Assembly (NCBI RefSeq): GCF_016863395.1
Contig: NZ_BOOU01000065.1
Span: forward strand, 1 to 64,000
DNA from: Sphaerisporangium rufum
GTDB taxonomy: Bacteria; Actinomycetota; Actinomycetes; Streptosporangiales; Streptosporangiaceae
DNA: 64,000 nt
Reading direction: 5' to 3'
Of the stretch, positions 8,714 to 17,762 are shown one piece after another. Numbering within the stretch: the first letter of the stretch is position 1; each line of letters starts with the position of its first letter. A program made the translations under genes and the position numbers. Under the pieces are notes generated by a model, which saw nothing but the letters and a program-made list of their open reading frames with translations, did no database searches and was not told the origin of the DNA.

Positions 8714-10042
8714 TCAGCCCGCGGCGCAGGCGCCGCCGTTGAGGGTGAACGCCGACGGCCTGGAGGTGTTCCCGGTGTGGCCGGCCTGGAAGCCGAAAGA
8801 GGCCGAGCCGCCCGGCGCGATGGTGCCGTTGTAGGAGACGTTCCGGGCGGTCACCTGGCCGGCGGCCGGAGAGATCGTGGCGTTCCAGGCGGAGGTCACC
8901 GTCTGGCCGGCCGGCAGCGCGAAGGCCAACGACCAGCCGTTGACCGCCGTGGGGCCGGTGTTGGTGATCTTCACCTCGGCGGTGAAGCCGGTGTTCCAGG
9001 AGTTCATCGTGTAGGTGACCTGGCAGGGACCGGTGCCGGGCGTGGGGGTCGGGGTCACGGTCGGCGTCGGGGTCGGGGTCACGGTGGGGGTCGGCGTGGG
9101 GGTCGGGCTGGGGCCGGGGTCGCCGGACGTGAGGCCGAAGAACTCGATCACCCGCTGCGCCATCCCGCCCTGCGGCAGGCTGTGCCCGACACCCTGGACG
9201 CTGATCGCCTCCACCGGCGCCATCGTCCCGGTCCCGCCGTAGCGGGTTCGCGTCCAGTTCGAGGCCGGCGCGTCGGTGAACGACGGCGTCTGGCTCAGGC
9301 CGTGGACGTCGGTCCACTGCTTGATCTGCTCCTGGAAGTTCGGATACCGCAGCGTGGCGTCCTCGGTGCCGTGCCAGGTCTGCATCCGCGGCCGGGCCCC
9401 GGTGTACCCGGGGTAGGCGGCGCGCACCAGATCGCCCCATTGCTGCGGGGTCTTACTGATCTGGCCGTTGGCGCAGGCGCTGTTCCAGCTCGACCCGTCG
9501 GTGGTGGCGAAGCAGCCGAACGGCACGCCCATGAAGGCGGCGCCCGCCTTGAACACGTCCGGGTAGGCGCCGAGCAGCACGTTGGTCATCATGCCGCCCG
9601 AGGAGGCGCCGGTGACGAACACCCGGGAGGCGTCGCCGCCCCGGTTCTGCGCCACCCAGCGCACCATCGACACGATGCCCACCGGGTCGCTGCCGCCGTT
9701 GTGCGACAGCGCCTGCGGCGAGGAGACGTCGAAGCAGGAGCCGCTGCGCGTCGCCGACGGGTACACGACGATGAACCCGTACCGGTCGGCCAGCGAGGCG
9801 AACTCGGTCCCGGAGTAGAACGCCGGTCCCGAGCCGGTGCAGTAGTGCACGGCCACCAGAATGGCCGGCCGGGCCGCCACCCGGTCCGGGACGTACAGGT
9901 GCATGCGCAGGTTCGTGGGGTTGGTGCCGAACCCGGTCACCTCGACCAGCGACGCCGACGTCGCCGGGCCTGCCACCGCCACGCCGGTGACCAGCATCGC
10001 CGCGGCCGCCACCGCGCCGAGCAACATGGATCTCAGTTTCAT
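8714..10042 (-). CDS. Secreted CE1-like esterase / PHB depolymerase-like with C-terminal CBM2
   Basis: ATG 10042 has GAAGGA at good spacing, and the protein (442 residues) opens with a Sec signal peptide (MKLRSMLLGAVAAAAMLVTG, cleavage near residue 31). The catalytic domain is an alpha/beta hydrolase with nucleophile motif GASSGG and a likely catalytic His in VGHSLPQGG. It belongs to the LpqC/poly(3-hydroxybutyrate) depolymerase and feruloyl/acetylxylan esterase group. A Pro-Thr repeat linker leads to a roughly 100-residue family 2 carbohydrate-binding module (CQVTYTMNSWNTGF to the end, with paired Cys). CBM2 usually binds cellulose or xylan, so side-chain removal from plant polysaccharide is more likely than PHB degradation. 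This fits the glycosidase and sugar importer genes further along. Confidence 0.88.
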   Translation of the reverse strand: MKLRSMLLGAVAAAAMLVTGVAVAGPATSASLVEVTGFGTNPTNLRMHLYVPDRVAARPAILVAVHYCTGSGPAFYSGTEFASLADRYGFIVVYPSATRSGSCFDVSSPQALSHNGGSDPVGIVSMVRWVAQNRGGDASRVFVTGASSGGMMTNVLLGAYPDVFKAGAAFMGVPFGCFATTDGSSWNSACANGQISKTPQQWGDLVRAAYPGYTGARPRMQTWHGTEDATLRYPNFQEQIKQWTDVHGLSQTPSFTDAPASNWTRTRYGGTGTMAPVEAISVQGVGHSLPQGGMAQRVIEFFGLTSGDPGPSPTPTPTPTVTPTPTPTVTPTPTPGTGPCQVTYTMNSWNTGFTAEVKITNTGPTAVNGWSLAFALPAGQTVTSAWNATISPAAGQVTARNVSYNGTIAPGGSASFGFQAGHTGNTSRPSAFTLNGGACAAG

Positions 10043-10200
10043 GGGCCGTCCGTCCTTCTCGACCGGTGCCAAGGTCAGTCGGGAGTATCGATCCCGGTCC
10101 GGGAGGCGGCAAGGCGCGGCGGGACCGGCGGTCCCCGGCCGGGCCCTGACCTGGACCATGCCGTCCCGCCGGATCAGCCGTTTTTGAAAGTTTCTCCACT

Positions 10201-11655
10201 TCACCGGTACTTTCGACGCCGTCCGGCGAGGTCGTGGAGGGCGATGGCGGCGGCCAGGCAGGCGACCGGTACGGCGGGCAGCATGTAGCGGTGGTCGAAG
10301 TCCAGCGCGGCGACCGGTGCGACGAGCAGGAAGGCGGCCGTCATCCACGGCAGGGCCGCGGCGCGGCGCCGGCCGGCCGCACCGATCCCGCCGATCAGCA
10401 GCAGCACGCCGAACAGCGGCCCGTGCAGCACCTCCGGATAGGTGTACGCGCCGAGCGCGCGGGCGTACGGCTGCACCGAGGACATCCCGCGGATCGTGCC
10501 GTCGTACTCCTGCCGCACCTTGCCGATCAGCGCGTGGCCGGGCAGCGGCCAGGACCCCACCGGGAAGGTGAGCGTCGGCACCACCCGCAGCGGGTGGCGC
10601 ACCGGAGTCCAGGCGAACGCCAGCGAGGTGTCGCGGGCGACGTCGGCCAGATAGTCCAGCGGCTGGGCGGCGATGGCCCGCAGCGCGAACGACCGGGCCA
10701 GGTCGTTGTGCGAGAACCGGTCCCCCGGCAACCGGTTCAGCGCGGCGCCCGGCGCCCACACGTACTCCGACGCCGCGTCGACGACCGTGCCGTTGGGGCA
10801 CAGCGCGGCCTCGGCGGCCGGCGGCCTGATCACCGAGCAGTCGGCGAACGTCATGGTCCGCGCCCATAGCGCCACGCCGTCGGAGCCGCTCAGCGCGAAC
10901 CGGCCGTGGTGGGCCTGGTACCAGGCCGCGTACCCGGCGAGCGGCAGCACGCCGGCGACGGCGAGCGCGGCCACCCGCCGCGCCCCGGCCCGCCGCACCA
11001 GCAGATACAGGGCGAACAGCCCGACCAGCGGCACCGCGACCGTACGGCTGAGCCCGGCCAGTGCCACCAGCAGGCCGGCCGCGGCGGCGGCCGGCACCGT
11101 CGGCACCGGCCGCCAGAGCAGGACCACCAGCGCCGCGACGACCAGGAACATGGTCTGGGTGTCGGCGAGCACGGCGTGCTCCAGCCGGACGAACGCCGGG
11201 TCGAACAGCACCGGCAGCGGGGCCAGGGCCGCCGCCCAGCCGGGCAGCCCGCGCCGGCGCAGCAGCGCGTAGATCAGCACGCCCATGCCGAGCCCCATCA
11301 GGTGCTGGACGGCGGCCACCAGGCGCACGCTGTGGAAGGGCAGCAACATCCGCAGGAAGAAGGGGTAGCCGGCCGGGTGCAGCGCACCGGACGGCTGCAG
11401 GTGGACGGCGGTGTCCAGGTAGGTGAAGGAGTCGTACCAATACAGCTGCGCGGTGTCGTAGCCCAGCATGACCAGGGCGCGCACCCCGGCGGCGAGGGTG
11501 ATCACGACCAGGAAGGTCAGGTGGCCGCCGTCGCGGACCCGGCGCGCGGGACCGATGATCAGGTGGGCGGCCCGCCGGATCGGACCGCCCGCCCGGCCTG
11601 GTGCGGCCGGGGCGGCGGCCGGACCGGCCGGGCCGGTGGCGTCGCGTACGGGCAT
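10201..11655 (-). CDS. Polytopic membrane glycosyltransferase (GT-C fold, ArnT/PMT-like)
   Basis: This 484-residue protein has about 11 membrane helices. The first extracellular loop carries YWYDSFTYLDTAVHLQPSGALHPAGYPFFL, with the acidic residue after helix 1 and the HPAGYPF motif typical of glycosyltransferase family 39-like enzymes. These use polyprenyl-phosphate sugars on the outer face of the membrane. The acceptor (cell-wall glycan, lipid or protein) cannot be deduced. The gene is divergent from the response-regulator gene at 11806 with 150 bases between starts, so the direct repeat at 11742 could affect both. Confidence 0.75.
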   Translation of the reverse strand: MPVRDATGPAGPAAAPAAPGRAGGPIRRAAHLIIGPARRVRDGGHLTFLVVITLAAGVRALVMLGYDTAQLYWYDSFTYLDTAVHLQPSGALHPAGYPFFLRMLLPFHSVRLVAAVQHLMGLGMGVLIYALLRRRGLPGWAAALAPLPVLFDPAFVRLEHAVLADTQTMFLVVAALVVLLWRPVPTVPAAAAAGLLVALAGLSRTVAVPLVGLFALYLLVRRAGARRVAALAVAGVLPLAGYAAWYQAHHGRFALSGSDGVALWARTMTFADCSVIRPPAAEAALCPNGTVVDAASEYVWAPGAALNRLPGDRFSHNDLARSFALRAIAAQPLDYLADVARDTSLAFAWTPVRHPLRVVPTLTFPVGSWPLPGHALIGKVRQEYDGTIRGMSSVQPYARALGAYTYPEVLHGPLFGVLLLIGGIGAAGRRRAAALPWMTAAFLLVAPVAALDFDHRYMLPAVPVACLAAAIALHDLAGRRRKYR

Positions 11656-11741
11656 CGTCGGACTCCCTTCGGGTGCCCGGGCCGATCCCGGGCACGACGG
11701 GGCAGTCCAGCGAATGATCGATAACCTTGAGGTGACCTGAT

Positions 11742-11761
11742 CGCGTTATGTCCGCGTTATG
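11742..11761. promoter_or_regulatory. Direct-repeat site for the OmpR-type regulator
   Basis: CGCGTTATG occurs twice, at 11742-11750 and 11753-11761, with an 11-base period. Two direct half-sites one helical turn apart are the classical arrangement for an OmpR/PhoB-type dimer. The site lies 45-64 bases upstream of the response-regulator start, in the region shared with the divergent glycosyltransferase, so autoregulation is the simplest inference. Confidence 0.6.
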
Positions 11762-11805
11762 CCGGATTCGTCATGCTGGCCCGGCCTGGAGCGAAGGAGG
11801 CGCGG

Positions 11806-12462
11806 ATGCGGGTGCTGATCGCCGAGGACGAGCGGATGCTCGCCGACTCGATCGCCGAGGGGCTGCGGGCCGAGGCGCTGGCCGTCGACATCGCCTACGA
11901 CGGCGAGGCGGCGCTGGAGCGGCTCGGCGTGCACGACTACGACGTGCTCGTGCTGGACCGCGACCTGCCGGGGCGGCACGGGGACGACGTGTGCCGGACC
12001 CTGGTGGCCGGCGGCGCGCTGGTCCGGATCATCATGCTGACCGCGGCCGCCGACGTCGGCTCGCGGGTGGACGGCCTGTCCCTCGGCGCCGACGACTACC
12101 TGCCCAAGCCGTTCGCCTTCGAGGAGCTGCTCGCCCGGGTGCACGCGCTCGGCCGGCGGACGCGGCCCGCCGACCCGCCGATGCTGGAACGCGCCGGCAT
12201 CCGGCTGGACTGGGCCCACCGGCAGGTCTTCCGGGACGGACGCTACCTGCCGCTGGCCCGCAAGGAGTTCGGCGTGCTGGCGGAGCTGCTGCGGGCGCGC
12301 GGCGCGGTCGTCTCGGCGGAGACCCTGCTGGAGAAGGTGTGGGACGAGCACATCGACCCGTTCACCAACACCGTGCGGACAACCATGACCAAGCTGCGCC
12401 GCAAGATCGGTCAGCCGCCGGTCATCGAGACCGTCACCGGCGCGGGATACCGGATCCCATGA
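11806..12462 (+). CDS. OmpR/PhoB family response regulator
   Basis: ATG 11806 follows a near-perfect GAAGGAGG; a start further upstream would be out of place before the receiver domain. The 218-residue protein has a receiver domain (MRVLIAEDER, acidic pocket at residues 8-9, phospho-acceptor D51, Thr in MLTAAAD, K101 in LPKPF). It ends in a winged-helix output domain (residues about 125-218, ending TVTGAGYRIP). It is partner to the histidine kinase whose ATG overlaps its stop codon (ATGA), so the two are translationally coupled. The signal and targets are unknown apart from the likely self-regulation through the 11-bp period repeat upstream. Confidence 0.93.
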   Translation: MRVLIAEDERMLADSIAEGLRAEALAVDIAYDGEAALERLGVHDYDVLVLDRDLPGRHGDDVCRTLVAGGALVRIIMLTAAADVGSRVDGLSLGADDYLPKPFAFEELLARVHALGRRTRPADPPMLERAGIRLDWAHRQVFRDGRYLPLARKEFGVLAELLRARGAVVSAETLLEKVWDEHIDPFTNTVRTTMTKLRRKIGQPPVIETVTGAGYRIP

Positions 12463-13625
12463 GCGAGCGGGTGCGGGCGAGCGTGCGCCTGCGGTTCGCC
12501 GTCGCCTGCGGCGTCGTCTTCGTGCTGGCCGGAGCGGTCCTGGTGGCCGGGCTGGCCCTGCTGGTCCGGCACAACCTGCAGCCGAGGGACGGGCTGCGCC
12601 ATCCCCAGTACATCAGCGCGGGCGGGGCCTGGTACTCGCAGTGGGAGCGGGAGTACCGGATCGCCGAGCTGCGCGTCGCGCAGGTCCGGCGGGTCTACCA
12701 GGCGGACACCGTCCGCAACGTCGTGGTGGTCGGCGGGCTGGCGCTGCTCCCGGCCGGCGTGCTGGCCGGGCTGCTCGGCTGGCGGGCCGGTGGCTGGGCC
12801 GTGCGCCCGGTCCGGTCGGTGACCGCCAGCGCGCGGCGGGTGGCGCAGAGCCACGACCTGTCCGAGCGCATCGCCTACGACGGCCCGCCCGACGAGGTAG
12901 GCGAGCTGGCCGGCATCGTCGACGGGATCATCGGCCGGCTCGGCCGCGCCTACGACGGCCAGCGGCGGTTCATCGCCAACGCGTCCCACGAGCTGCGCAC
13001 GCCGCTCACCATCAACCGGACGCTGGTCGACGTGGCGGTCCGCCGGCCGGAGGCCAGCGAGGACGTCCGGCGGCTCGGCGAGTCGCTGCTCACGGTGAAC
13101 ACCCGGCACGAACGGCTGATCGACGCGCTGCTGGCCCTGGCCGAAGGCGAGCGCCGGATGCTGGACCGCCGCCCGTTCGACCTGGCCGACGTGGTCGAGC
13201 ACGTGCTCGACCTGGCCGTCGCCGAGACCGCCGAGCGGAAGGTGACCGTGCACCGGCTGCTGGACCCGGCGCCGACGTCGGGCGAGGCGGTGCTGGTGGA
13301 GCGGCTCGCGCAGAACCTGGTGGAGAACGCCGTCCGCCACAACCACGCCGGCGGGCAGGTGTGGGTGTCCACCCGGCGGCGGGCCGACCGGGTGGAGCTG
13401 GTGGTGGCGAACACCGGGCTGCCGGTGCCGGCCTACGAGATCGAGACCATCTTCGAGCCGTTCCGCCGGCTGCATGGCGACCGGCTGGAGTCCGAGCGGG
13501 GCAGCGGGCTCGGACTGTCGATCGTCAAGGTGGTGACGGAGGCGCACGGCGGCGTGGTCACCGCGGCCCCCCGCGAGGAGGGCGGCCTGACGGTCGCCGT
13601 GGAGCTGCCCTACCACCAGCCATGA
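12459..13625 (+). CDS. Sensor histidine kinase, HAMP-containing
   Basis: The 388-residue protein starts at ATG 12459, overlapping the regulator stop by four bases. Two membrane helices (about 13-36 and 87-108) bracket a short extracytoplasmic loop of about 50 residues containing AGGAWYSQWERE. A HAMP segment follows, then the dimerisation box ANASHELRTPL with phospho-acceptor H177, an N box (QNLVENAVRHN near 285), and G boxes (RGSGLGLSIVKV). All catalytic motifs look intact. The small sensor loop suggests detection of membrane state or a small ligand. Transcription ends against the lacI gene, with a hairpin at 13659-13691 in between. Confidence 0.92.
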   Translation: MSERVRASVRLRFAVACGVVFVLAGAVLVAGLALLVRHNLQPRDGLRHPQYISAGGAWYSQWEREYRIAELRVAQVRRVYQADTVRNVVVVGGLALLPAGVLAGLLGWRAGGWAVRPVRSVTASARRVAQSHDLSERIAYDGPPDEVGELAGIVDGIIGRLGRAYDGQRRFIANASHELRTPLTINRTLVDVAVRRPEASEDVRRLGESLLTVNTRHERLIDALLALAEGERRMLDRRPFDLADVVEHVLDLAVAETAERKVTVHRLLDPAPTSGEAVLVERLAQNLVENAVRHNHAGGQVWVSTRRRADRVELVVANTGLPVPAYEIETIFEPFRRLHGDRLESERGSGLGLSIVKVVTEAHGGVVTAAPREEGGLTVAVELPYHQP

Positions 13626-13656
13626 TGCGGCACCGACGCGGCACCGATGCGGCACT
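13624..13656. repeat. Three 11-bp direct repeats
   Basis: GATGCGGCACC, GACGCGGCACC and GATGCGGCACT follow each other without spacing right at the end of the histidine kinase gene. Significance is unknown; they may simply be replication slippage. Confidence 0.7.
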
Positions 13657-13658
13657 GA

Positions 13659-13691
13659 CGCCGGGCACGGGCCACCCCGCGGCGCCCGGCG
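13659..13691. terminator. Hairpin between convergent kinase and lacI genes
   Basis: CGCCGGGC (13659-13666) pairs perfectly with GCCCGGCG (13684-13691). There is no T run, as is common for terminators in high-GC actinomycetes. Its place between two convergent stop codons supports the call. Confidence 0.5.
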
Positions 13692-13694
13692 GGT

Positions 13695-14702
13695 TCAGCG
13701 GGCGGCGGTGCTGCGGCGGACGGTCAGCCGGGGGTTGAGCAGGGTGGCCTCGGGCACCGACTCGCCCTCCAGCTTGGCCATCAGCAGGTTCACCGCCTGG
13801 GCGCCGACGTCCTCGGCCGGGATGAGCACCGAGGTGAGCGCCGGGCTGGCCCGTTCGGCGACGTCGTCGGGGCAGATGGCCACCACCGAGACGTCCTGCG
13901 GCACCCGGCGGCCGAGGACGCGCAGCGCGCCGAGCACGTGACCGACCGCGGCCTCGTTGTGCACCACCAGGCCGGAGGTGCCGGGATGCCGCTCCAGCAG
14001 CGCCGACACCGTCGCGCACACCTCGTCGAAGGTCTCCTCGCACGGCCAGGCGACCGTGCCGGCCGCGTGCCGGTGGCCGGCCGCGACGAAGCCCTCCATC
14101 ACCCGCTCGGCGAAGGCGGTGCCCCGCTTGTAGACGACGTTCGGCGCGCCGAGCAGCGCGATCTCCCGGTGCCCGAGCCCGGCCAGATGCTCGGCGCAGA
14201 TCGCCCCGGCCTGCGCGAAGTTCAGGTCGACGCAGGTCAGCCCGGAGGCGTCCGCCGGGAAACCGATGAGCACGCTCGGCTCGCCGAGGTCGCGCAGCAA
14301 CGGCACCCGGGGATCGTGGATCTCCACGTCCATCAGCACCAGCCCGTCCACCATGGCGCTGGCGGCCACCCGGCGCAGCCCGTCGGGGCCCTCGTCGGCG
14401 GTCATCAGCAGCACGTCGTGGTCGAAGCGCCGCGCCGTGGTGACCACCGAGGTGGCGAACTGCATCAGCACCGGCAGGTGCATCCCGGCCCGCAGCGGCA
14501 GCACCAGGGCGATCACGTTGGACCGCTTGCTGGCCAGCGCCCGCGCGCCCGCGTTGGGGTGGTAGCCGAGGGCCCGCACGCTGCGCATCACGCGCTCGCT
14601 GGTGCTCTCGGAGATGGCGCGCTTGCCGCTGAGCACGTAGGAGACGGTGCTGACCGCGACACCCGCGTGCCTGGCGACGTCGGCGATGGTGACCGTTCTC
14701 AC
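13695..14702 (-). CDS. LacI family transcriptional regulator
   Basis: The 335-residue repressor starts at GTG 14702, whose GTGA overlaps the stop of the upstream GH3 gene, so the two are co-transcribed and coupled. Residues 4-50 hold the LacI helix-turn-helix and hinge (TIADVARHAGVAVSTVSYVL, then ALASKRS), followed by a periplasmic-binding-protein-like sugar domain ending RLTVRRSTAAR. It most likely binds the three TCGAAGCGCTTCGA palindromes upstream of the GH3 gene (17563-17637) and is released by a beta-glucoside or its breakdown product. In that case it would control its own operon. Ligand identity is inferred only from the neighbouring glucosidase. Confidence 0.92.
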   Translation of the reverse strand: MRTVTIADVARHAGVAVSTVSYVLSGKRAISESTSERVMRSVRALGYHPNAGARALASKRSNVIALVLPLRAGMHLPVLMQFATSVVTTARRFDHDVLLMTADEGPDGLRRVAASAMVDGLVLMDVEIHDPRVPLLRDLGEPSVLIGFPADASGLTCVDLNFAQAGAICAEHLAGLGHREIALLGAPNVVYKRGTAFAERVMEGFVAAGHRHAAGTVAWPCEETFDEVCATVSALLERHPGTSGLVVHNEAAVGHVLGALRVLGRRVPQDVSVVAICPDDVAERASPALTSVLIPAEDVGAQAVNLLMAKLEGESVPEATLLNPRLTVRRSTAAR

Positions 14703-17533
14703 CGGCCGCCTCCGATGGTGCCCGGCGCGAAGGTGAGCGTGCCCAGCGTGATCCCCTCGTTCTCGAAGACGACGTAGAGGTCGCGGACCCCGGCCACCCC
14801 GGCCAGCGGGCAGCCGACCTCGACCAGCTCGTGGCGGTCCCGGACCGGCGCGATCGAGACCGCCCCGGCCACCGGCCCGGTGAGCGGGTCGTCCAGCCGC
14901 AGGCTCAGCACCCCGCCCTCGGTGCTGCCCGCGGTGAAGGCGCACCGCGCAGCGCCGGCCGCGAAGTCCACGCCGTGGAAGGCGATCCACGAGCCGGGAT
15001 CGGTACCGCGGACCGCGTCGCCGTCGACCCGGCCGGCGTCGCACAGCACGATGCCGTCGTACTCGTCGTTGCCGATCGCCTCCAGCGGCCGCCGGTAGGG
15101 GTCGCGCGGCGCGAGGCGCTCGCCGTCGACGGTGAACCGCCCCGACAGCCGGATGTCGCGGGCCGACCGGCCGACCTGCACGGTGTGCGCGGCGTCCTCG
15201 ACCACGAACCGGTCCTTGGTGACGTCCCAGAAGGCCAGGTCGGCGGCGGCCACCGTCAGGGTGACCGTGCCGCTCTCCCCCGGCGCCAGCCGCAGGCGCT
15301 CGAACGCGCGCAGCTGCCGGAGCGGCTGCTTGACCCGGGAGCGCCGCTGCCGGGTGTAGAGCTGGACGACCTCGGTCCCCGGCCGGTTCCCGGTGTTGGT
15401 GACCGTGCAGCGCACGGTCAGCGACTCCTCCGGCGCCAGCCGCTCGGCCGACAGCTCCAGCGCGGAGTACTCGAAGCGGGTGTAGCTGAGGCCGTGCCCG
15501 AACGGGTAGAGCGGCGTGCCGCGGAAGTACAGGTAGGTGGCGTCGGTGGCGATGATGTCGTAGTCGAGCAGGTCGGGCAGCTCCCCCGCCGAGCGGTACC
15601 AGGTCTGGGTGAGCCGCCCGCCCGGGTCCTGGTCGCCGAACAGCACGTCGGCGAGCGCGTGGCCGTACTCCTGGCCGCCGTGCGCGGACCAGACGATCGC
15701 CGGCACCCGCTGCTGCGCCCACGTCACGGCGAACGGGTAGCCGCTGCTGAGCACCAGGACGGTGTCGGGGTTGGCCTCGTGCACGGCCCGCAGCAGTTCC
15801 TCCTGGGCGGGCGGCAGGCCGAGGTCGGCCCGGTCCTCGGTCTCCCGGCCGTTCACCAGCGGGTGGTCGCCGGCCACCACGACCGCCACGTCGGCCGCGG
15901 CGGCCAGCTCGGCCGCCGCCTGCGCGCCGCCGCGCACCAGCTCCAGGGTGAGCACGAGGGGCTGCCCGCCTTCGGCGGCCAGCCGCAGCGTGCCGTCGGT
16001 GGTGGATGCGACGTACCTGCCGGTGGCGATGTGCCGCAGGACCAGCGTGCCGCGCGGCCGCTCCTCCAGCCGGAAGGTCTGGCGCACCTCCCAGCCGTTC
16101 GGGCCGGGCTGGTCGTTGACCAGCACGTCGTCGTCGCCGGCCGAGAGGTACCTGCCGTTGGCGGCCGAGCGCAGCGCGTAGGCGCCGCCGCCCCAGTCGA
16201 ACAGGTCGAACCAGGTGGCCTCCGGGCCGGCGGCGGACGTCAGCCGGACCGGCCCGCCGTCGCGGCCGGCGACCGCGGTGACGTACCGGCCCCTGCTGCC
16301 CAGCGCGACGCGGTCCACGCCCTCGCAGAAGGTGACCTCGCAGCGCTCGGCCAGCCCGGCGCGGGCGGTCACCGCGTACGGCAGCGTGCCGCTGTACCAG
16401 TCCTCCATCAGGGTGTCGGCGAGCGGGCCGACGACGGCCACCCGGGAGGGCGCGCGCAGCGGGAGGATCCCGTCGTTCTTCAGCAGCACGATGGCGCGGG
16501 TGGCGGCCTCCCGGGCGAGCGCCTGGTGCTCGGGGCCGTTGACGACCTCCTCGCCGACCTCGTAGGGGCTGCCGGGGTCGAACTCGCCGAGCCGGAACCG
16601 GATGGCCAGCGCGTGCCGGGCGGCGGCGTCGACGTCCTGCTCGGCGAGCAGGCCCCGCTCCAGCGCGGTCCGGATGTGGCCGAGCGTCGCCTCGGTCCGG
16701 TCGTCGTCCTGGGTGAAGCTGTCGGTGCCCGCCTTGATCGCCGCCGCGTACGCCTCGGCGGGGTCGGCGTAGTAGGCCTGCAGGCCGGTGAGGTTGGCCG
16801 GCGCGTAGGCGTCGCTGACGACCAGCACCTCCTGGTCGGTCCAGGTACGCAGGACCTGGTTCACCAGCGGGCTGAGCATGGCCGGGCGGCCGTTGACCAG
16901 GTTGTAGGAGGTCATCACCGCCACCGCGGCCCCGCTCGCGATGGCGGGCCGGAACGCCTTCAGCTCGTACTCGTGCAGCACCCGGGGCGGGACGTTGCTG
17001 GAGGTGGTGCACCGGTCGGTCTCGTTGTTGTAGGCGAGGAAGTGCTTGAGGGTGGGCGCGGTGCGCAGCGTCGGGTGCTCGCCGCGCAGGCCGCGGGCGA
17101 AGGCGGTGCCCATCAGGCCGGTCAGCCACGGGTCCTCGGCGTAGCCTTCCTCGTTGCGTCCCCAGCGCGGGTCGCGCAGCGGGTTCACCACCGGTGCCCA
17201 CACGTTGAGGCCGGCGCCGTCGGGGTCCTTGCGGTGGAAGGCCACCACCTCCGCCCCGGTGGCCGCGCCGACCCGGCGGACCAGTTCCGGATCCCAGGTG
17301 CTGGCCAGCCCCACCGCCTGCGGGAAGACCGTCGCCGGCCCGAGCCAGGCCAGCCCGTGGAGTGCCTCGGTGCCGGTGCGGAAGGCGCCCACGCCGAGCC
17401 GGGGCACCGGGGCCTGGTACTGGTGGAGCAGGCCGACCTTCTCCTCCAGGGTGAGCCGGCCGAGCAGGTCGGCGACCCGCTCGGCGACCGGGCGGGCGGG
17501 GTCGCGGAAGGCCTCCGGGGCGGGTTCGTTCAT
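14699..17533 (-). CDS. Intracellular GH3 beta-glucosidase-like enzyme with inserted beta-trefoil-like domain
   Basis: The 944-residue protein has the GH3 barrel (LTLEEKVGLLHQYQ, TEALHG, WGRNEEGYAEDP, LKHFLAYNNE) with nucleophile D241 in VVSDAYAPANL. The alpha/beta sandwich and C-terminal FnIII-like domain follow. Between them, near 400-500, sits an insert with fascin-like repeats (RSAANGRYLSAGDDD, ATGRYVAST). There is no signal peptide, so it should act in the cytoplasm on imported oligosaccharides or glycosides. ATG 17533 is preceded by GAAGGA. It is first in a two-gene operon with lacI and is downstream of three identical operator palindromes. Beta-xylosidase or other GH3 activity cannot be excluded; a second GH3 with the same insert is encoded at 29813-32809. 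Confidence 0.9.
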   Translation of the reverse strand: MNEPAPEAFRDPARPVAERVADLLGRLTLEEKVGLLHQYQAPVPRLGVGAFRTGTEALHGLAWLGPATVFPQAVGLASTWDPELVRRVGAATGAEVVAFHRKDPDGAGLNVWAPVVNPLRDPRWGRNEEGYAEDPWLTGLMGTAFARGLRGEHPTLRTAPTLKHFLAYNNETDRCTTSSNVPPRVLHEYELKAFRPAIASGAAVAVMTSYNLVNGRPAMLSPLVNQVLRTWTDQEVLVVSDAYAPANLTGLQAYYADPAEAYAAAIKAGTDSFTQDDDRTEATLGHIRTALERGLLAEQDVDAAARHALAIRFRLGEFDPGSPYEVGEEVVNGPEHQALAREAATRAIVLLKNDGILPLRAPSRVAVVGPLADTLMEDWYSGTLPYAVTARAGLAERCEVTFCEGVDRVALGSRGRYVTAVAGRDGGPVRLTSAAGPEATWFDLFDWGGGAYALRSAANGRYLSAGDDDVLVNDQPGPNGWEVRQTFRLEERPRGTLVLRHIATGRYVASTTDGTLRLAAEGGQPLVLTLELVRGGAQAAAELAAAADVAVVVAGDHPLVNGRETEDRADLGLPPAQEELLRAVHEANPDTVLVLSSGYPFAVTWAQQRVPAIVWSAHGGQEYGHALADVLFGDQDPGGRLTQTWYRSAGELPDLLDYDIIATDATYLYFRGTPLYPFGHGLSYTRFEYSALELSAERLAPEESLTVRCTVTNTGNRPGTEVVQLYTRQRRSRVKQPLRQLRAFERLRLAPGESGTVTLTVAAADLAFWDVTKDRFVVEDAAHTVQVGRSARDIRLSGRFTVDGERLAPRDPYRRPLEAIGNDEYDGIVLCDAGRVDGDAVRGTDPGSWIAFHGVDFAAGAARCAFTAGSTEGGVLSLRLDDPLTGPVAGAVSIAPVRDRHELVEVGCPLAGVAGVRDLYVVFENEGITLGTLTFAPGTIGGGR

Positions 17534-17562
17534 GGGAACCGTCCTTCGCTCGCCGAGGCCCG

Positions 17563-17637
17563 GTCGAAGCGCTTCGACGACCGCGTCCGGCTGTCGAAGC
17601 GCTTCGATGGCCGGAAGGGTTGTCGAAGCGCTTCGAC
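17563..17637. promoter_or_regulatory. Three copies of a 14-16 bp LacI-type operator
   Basis: TCGAAGCGCTTCGA, a perfect palindrome with the central CG typical of LacI-family sites, occurs at 17564-17577, 17594-17607 and 17623-17636. The first and third extend to a 16-bp palindrome (GTCGAAGCGCTTCGAC). Start-to-start distances are 30 and 29 bases. They lie 30-105 bases upstream of the GH3 start, whose operon encodes a LacI-family repressor. Confidence 0.8.
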
Positions 17638-17762
17638 GCTGTTTAGGGGGTATTTCCGAAGTGTTACGTCCGGGGGTTCTTATGAAGACTGCCCGCTTTG
17701 CCGGTCCGGGTCAAGAGCGGATGCGGTCCCGTGACCCGTGGCGCCCGGCAGCACCCGGACGG

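Noticed and set aside
9030-9120. GGGGTCGG-type repeats as non-coding tandem repeat
   Set aside because: They encode the Pro-Thr linker of the CBM2 esterase on the minus strand.
14703-17201. An N-terminal extension of the LacI frame through the GH3 gene
   Set aside because: The extension is the GH3 coding DNA in another frame; the LacI helix-turn-helix starts at GTG 14702.
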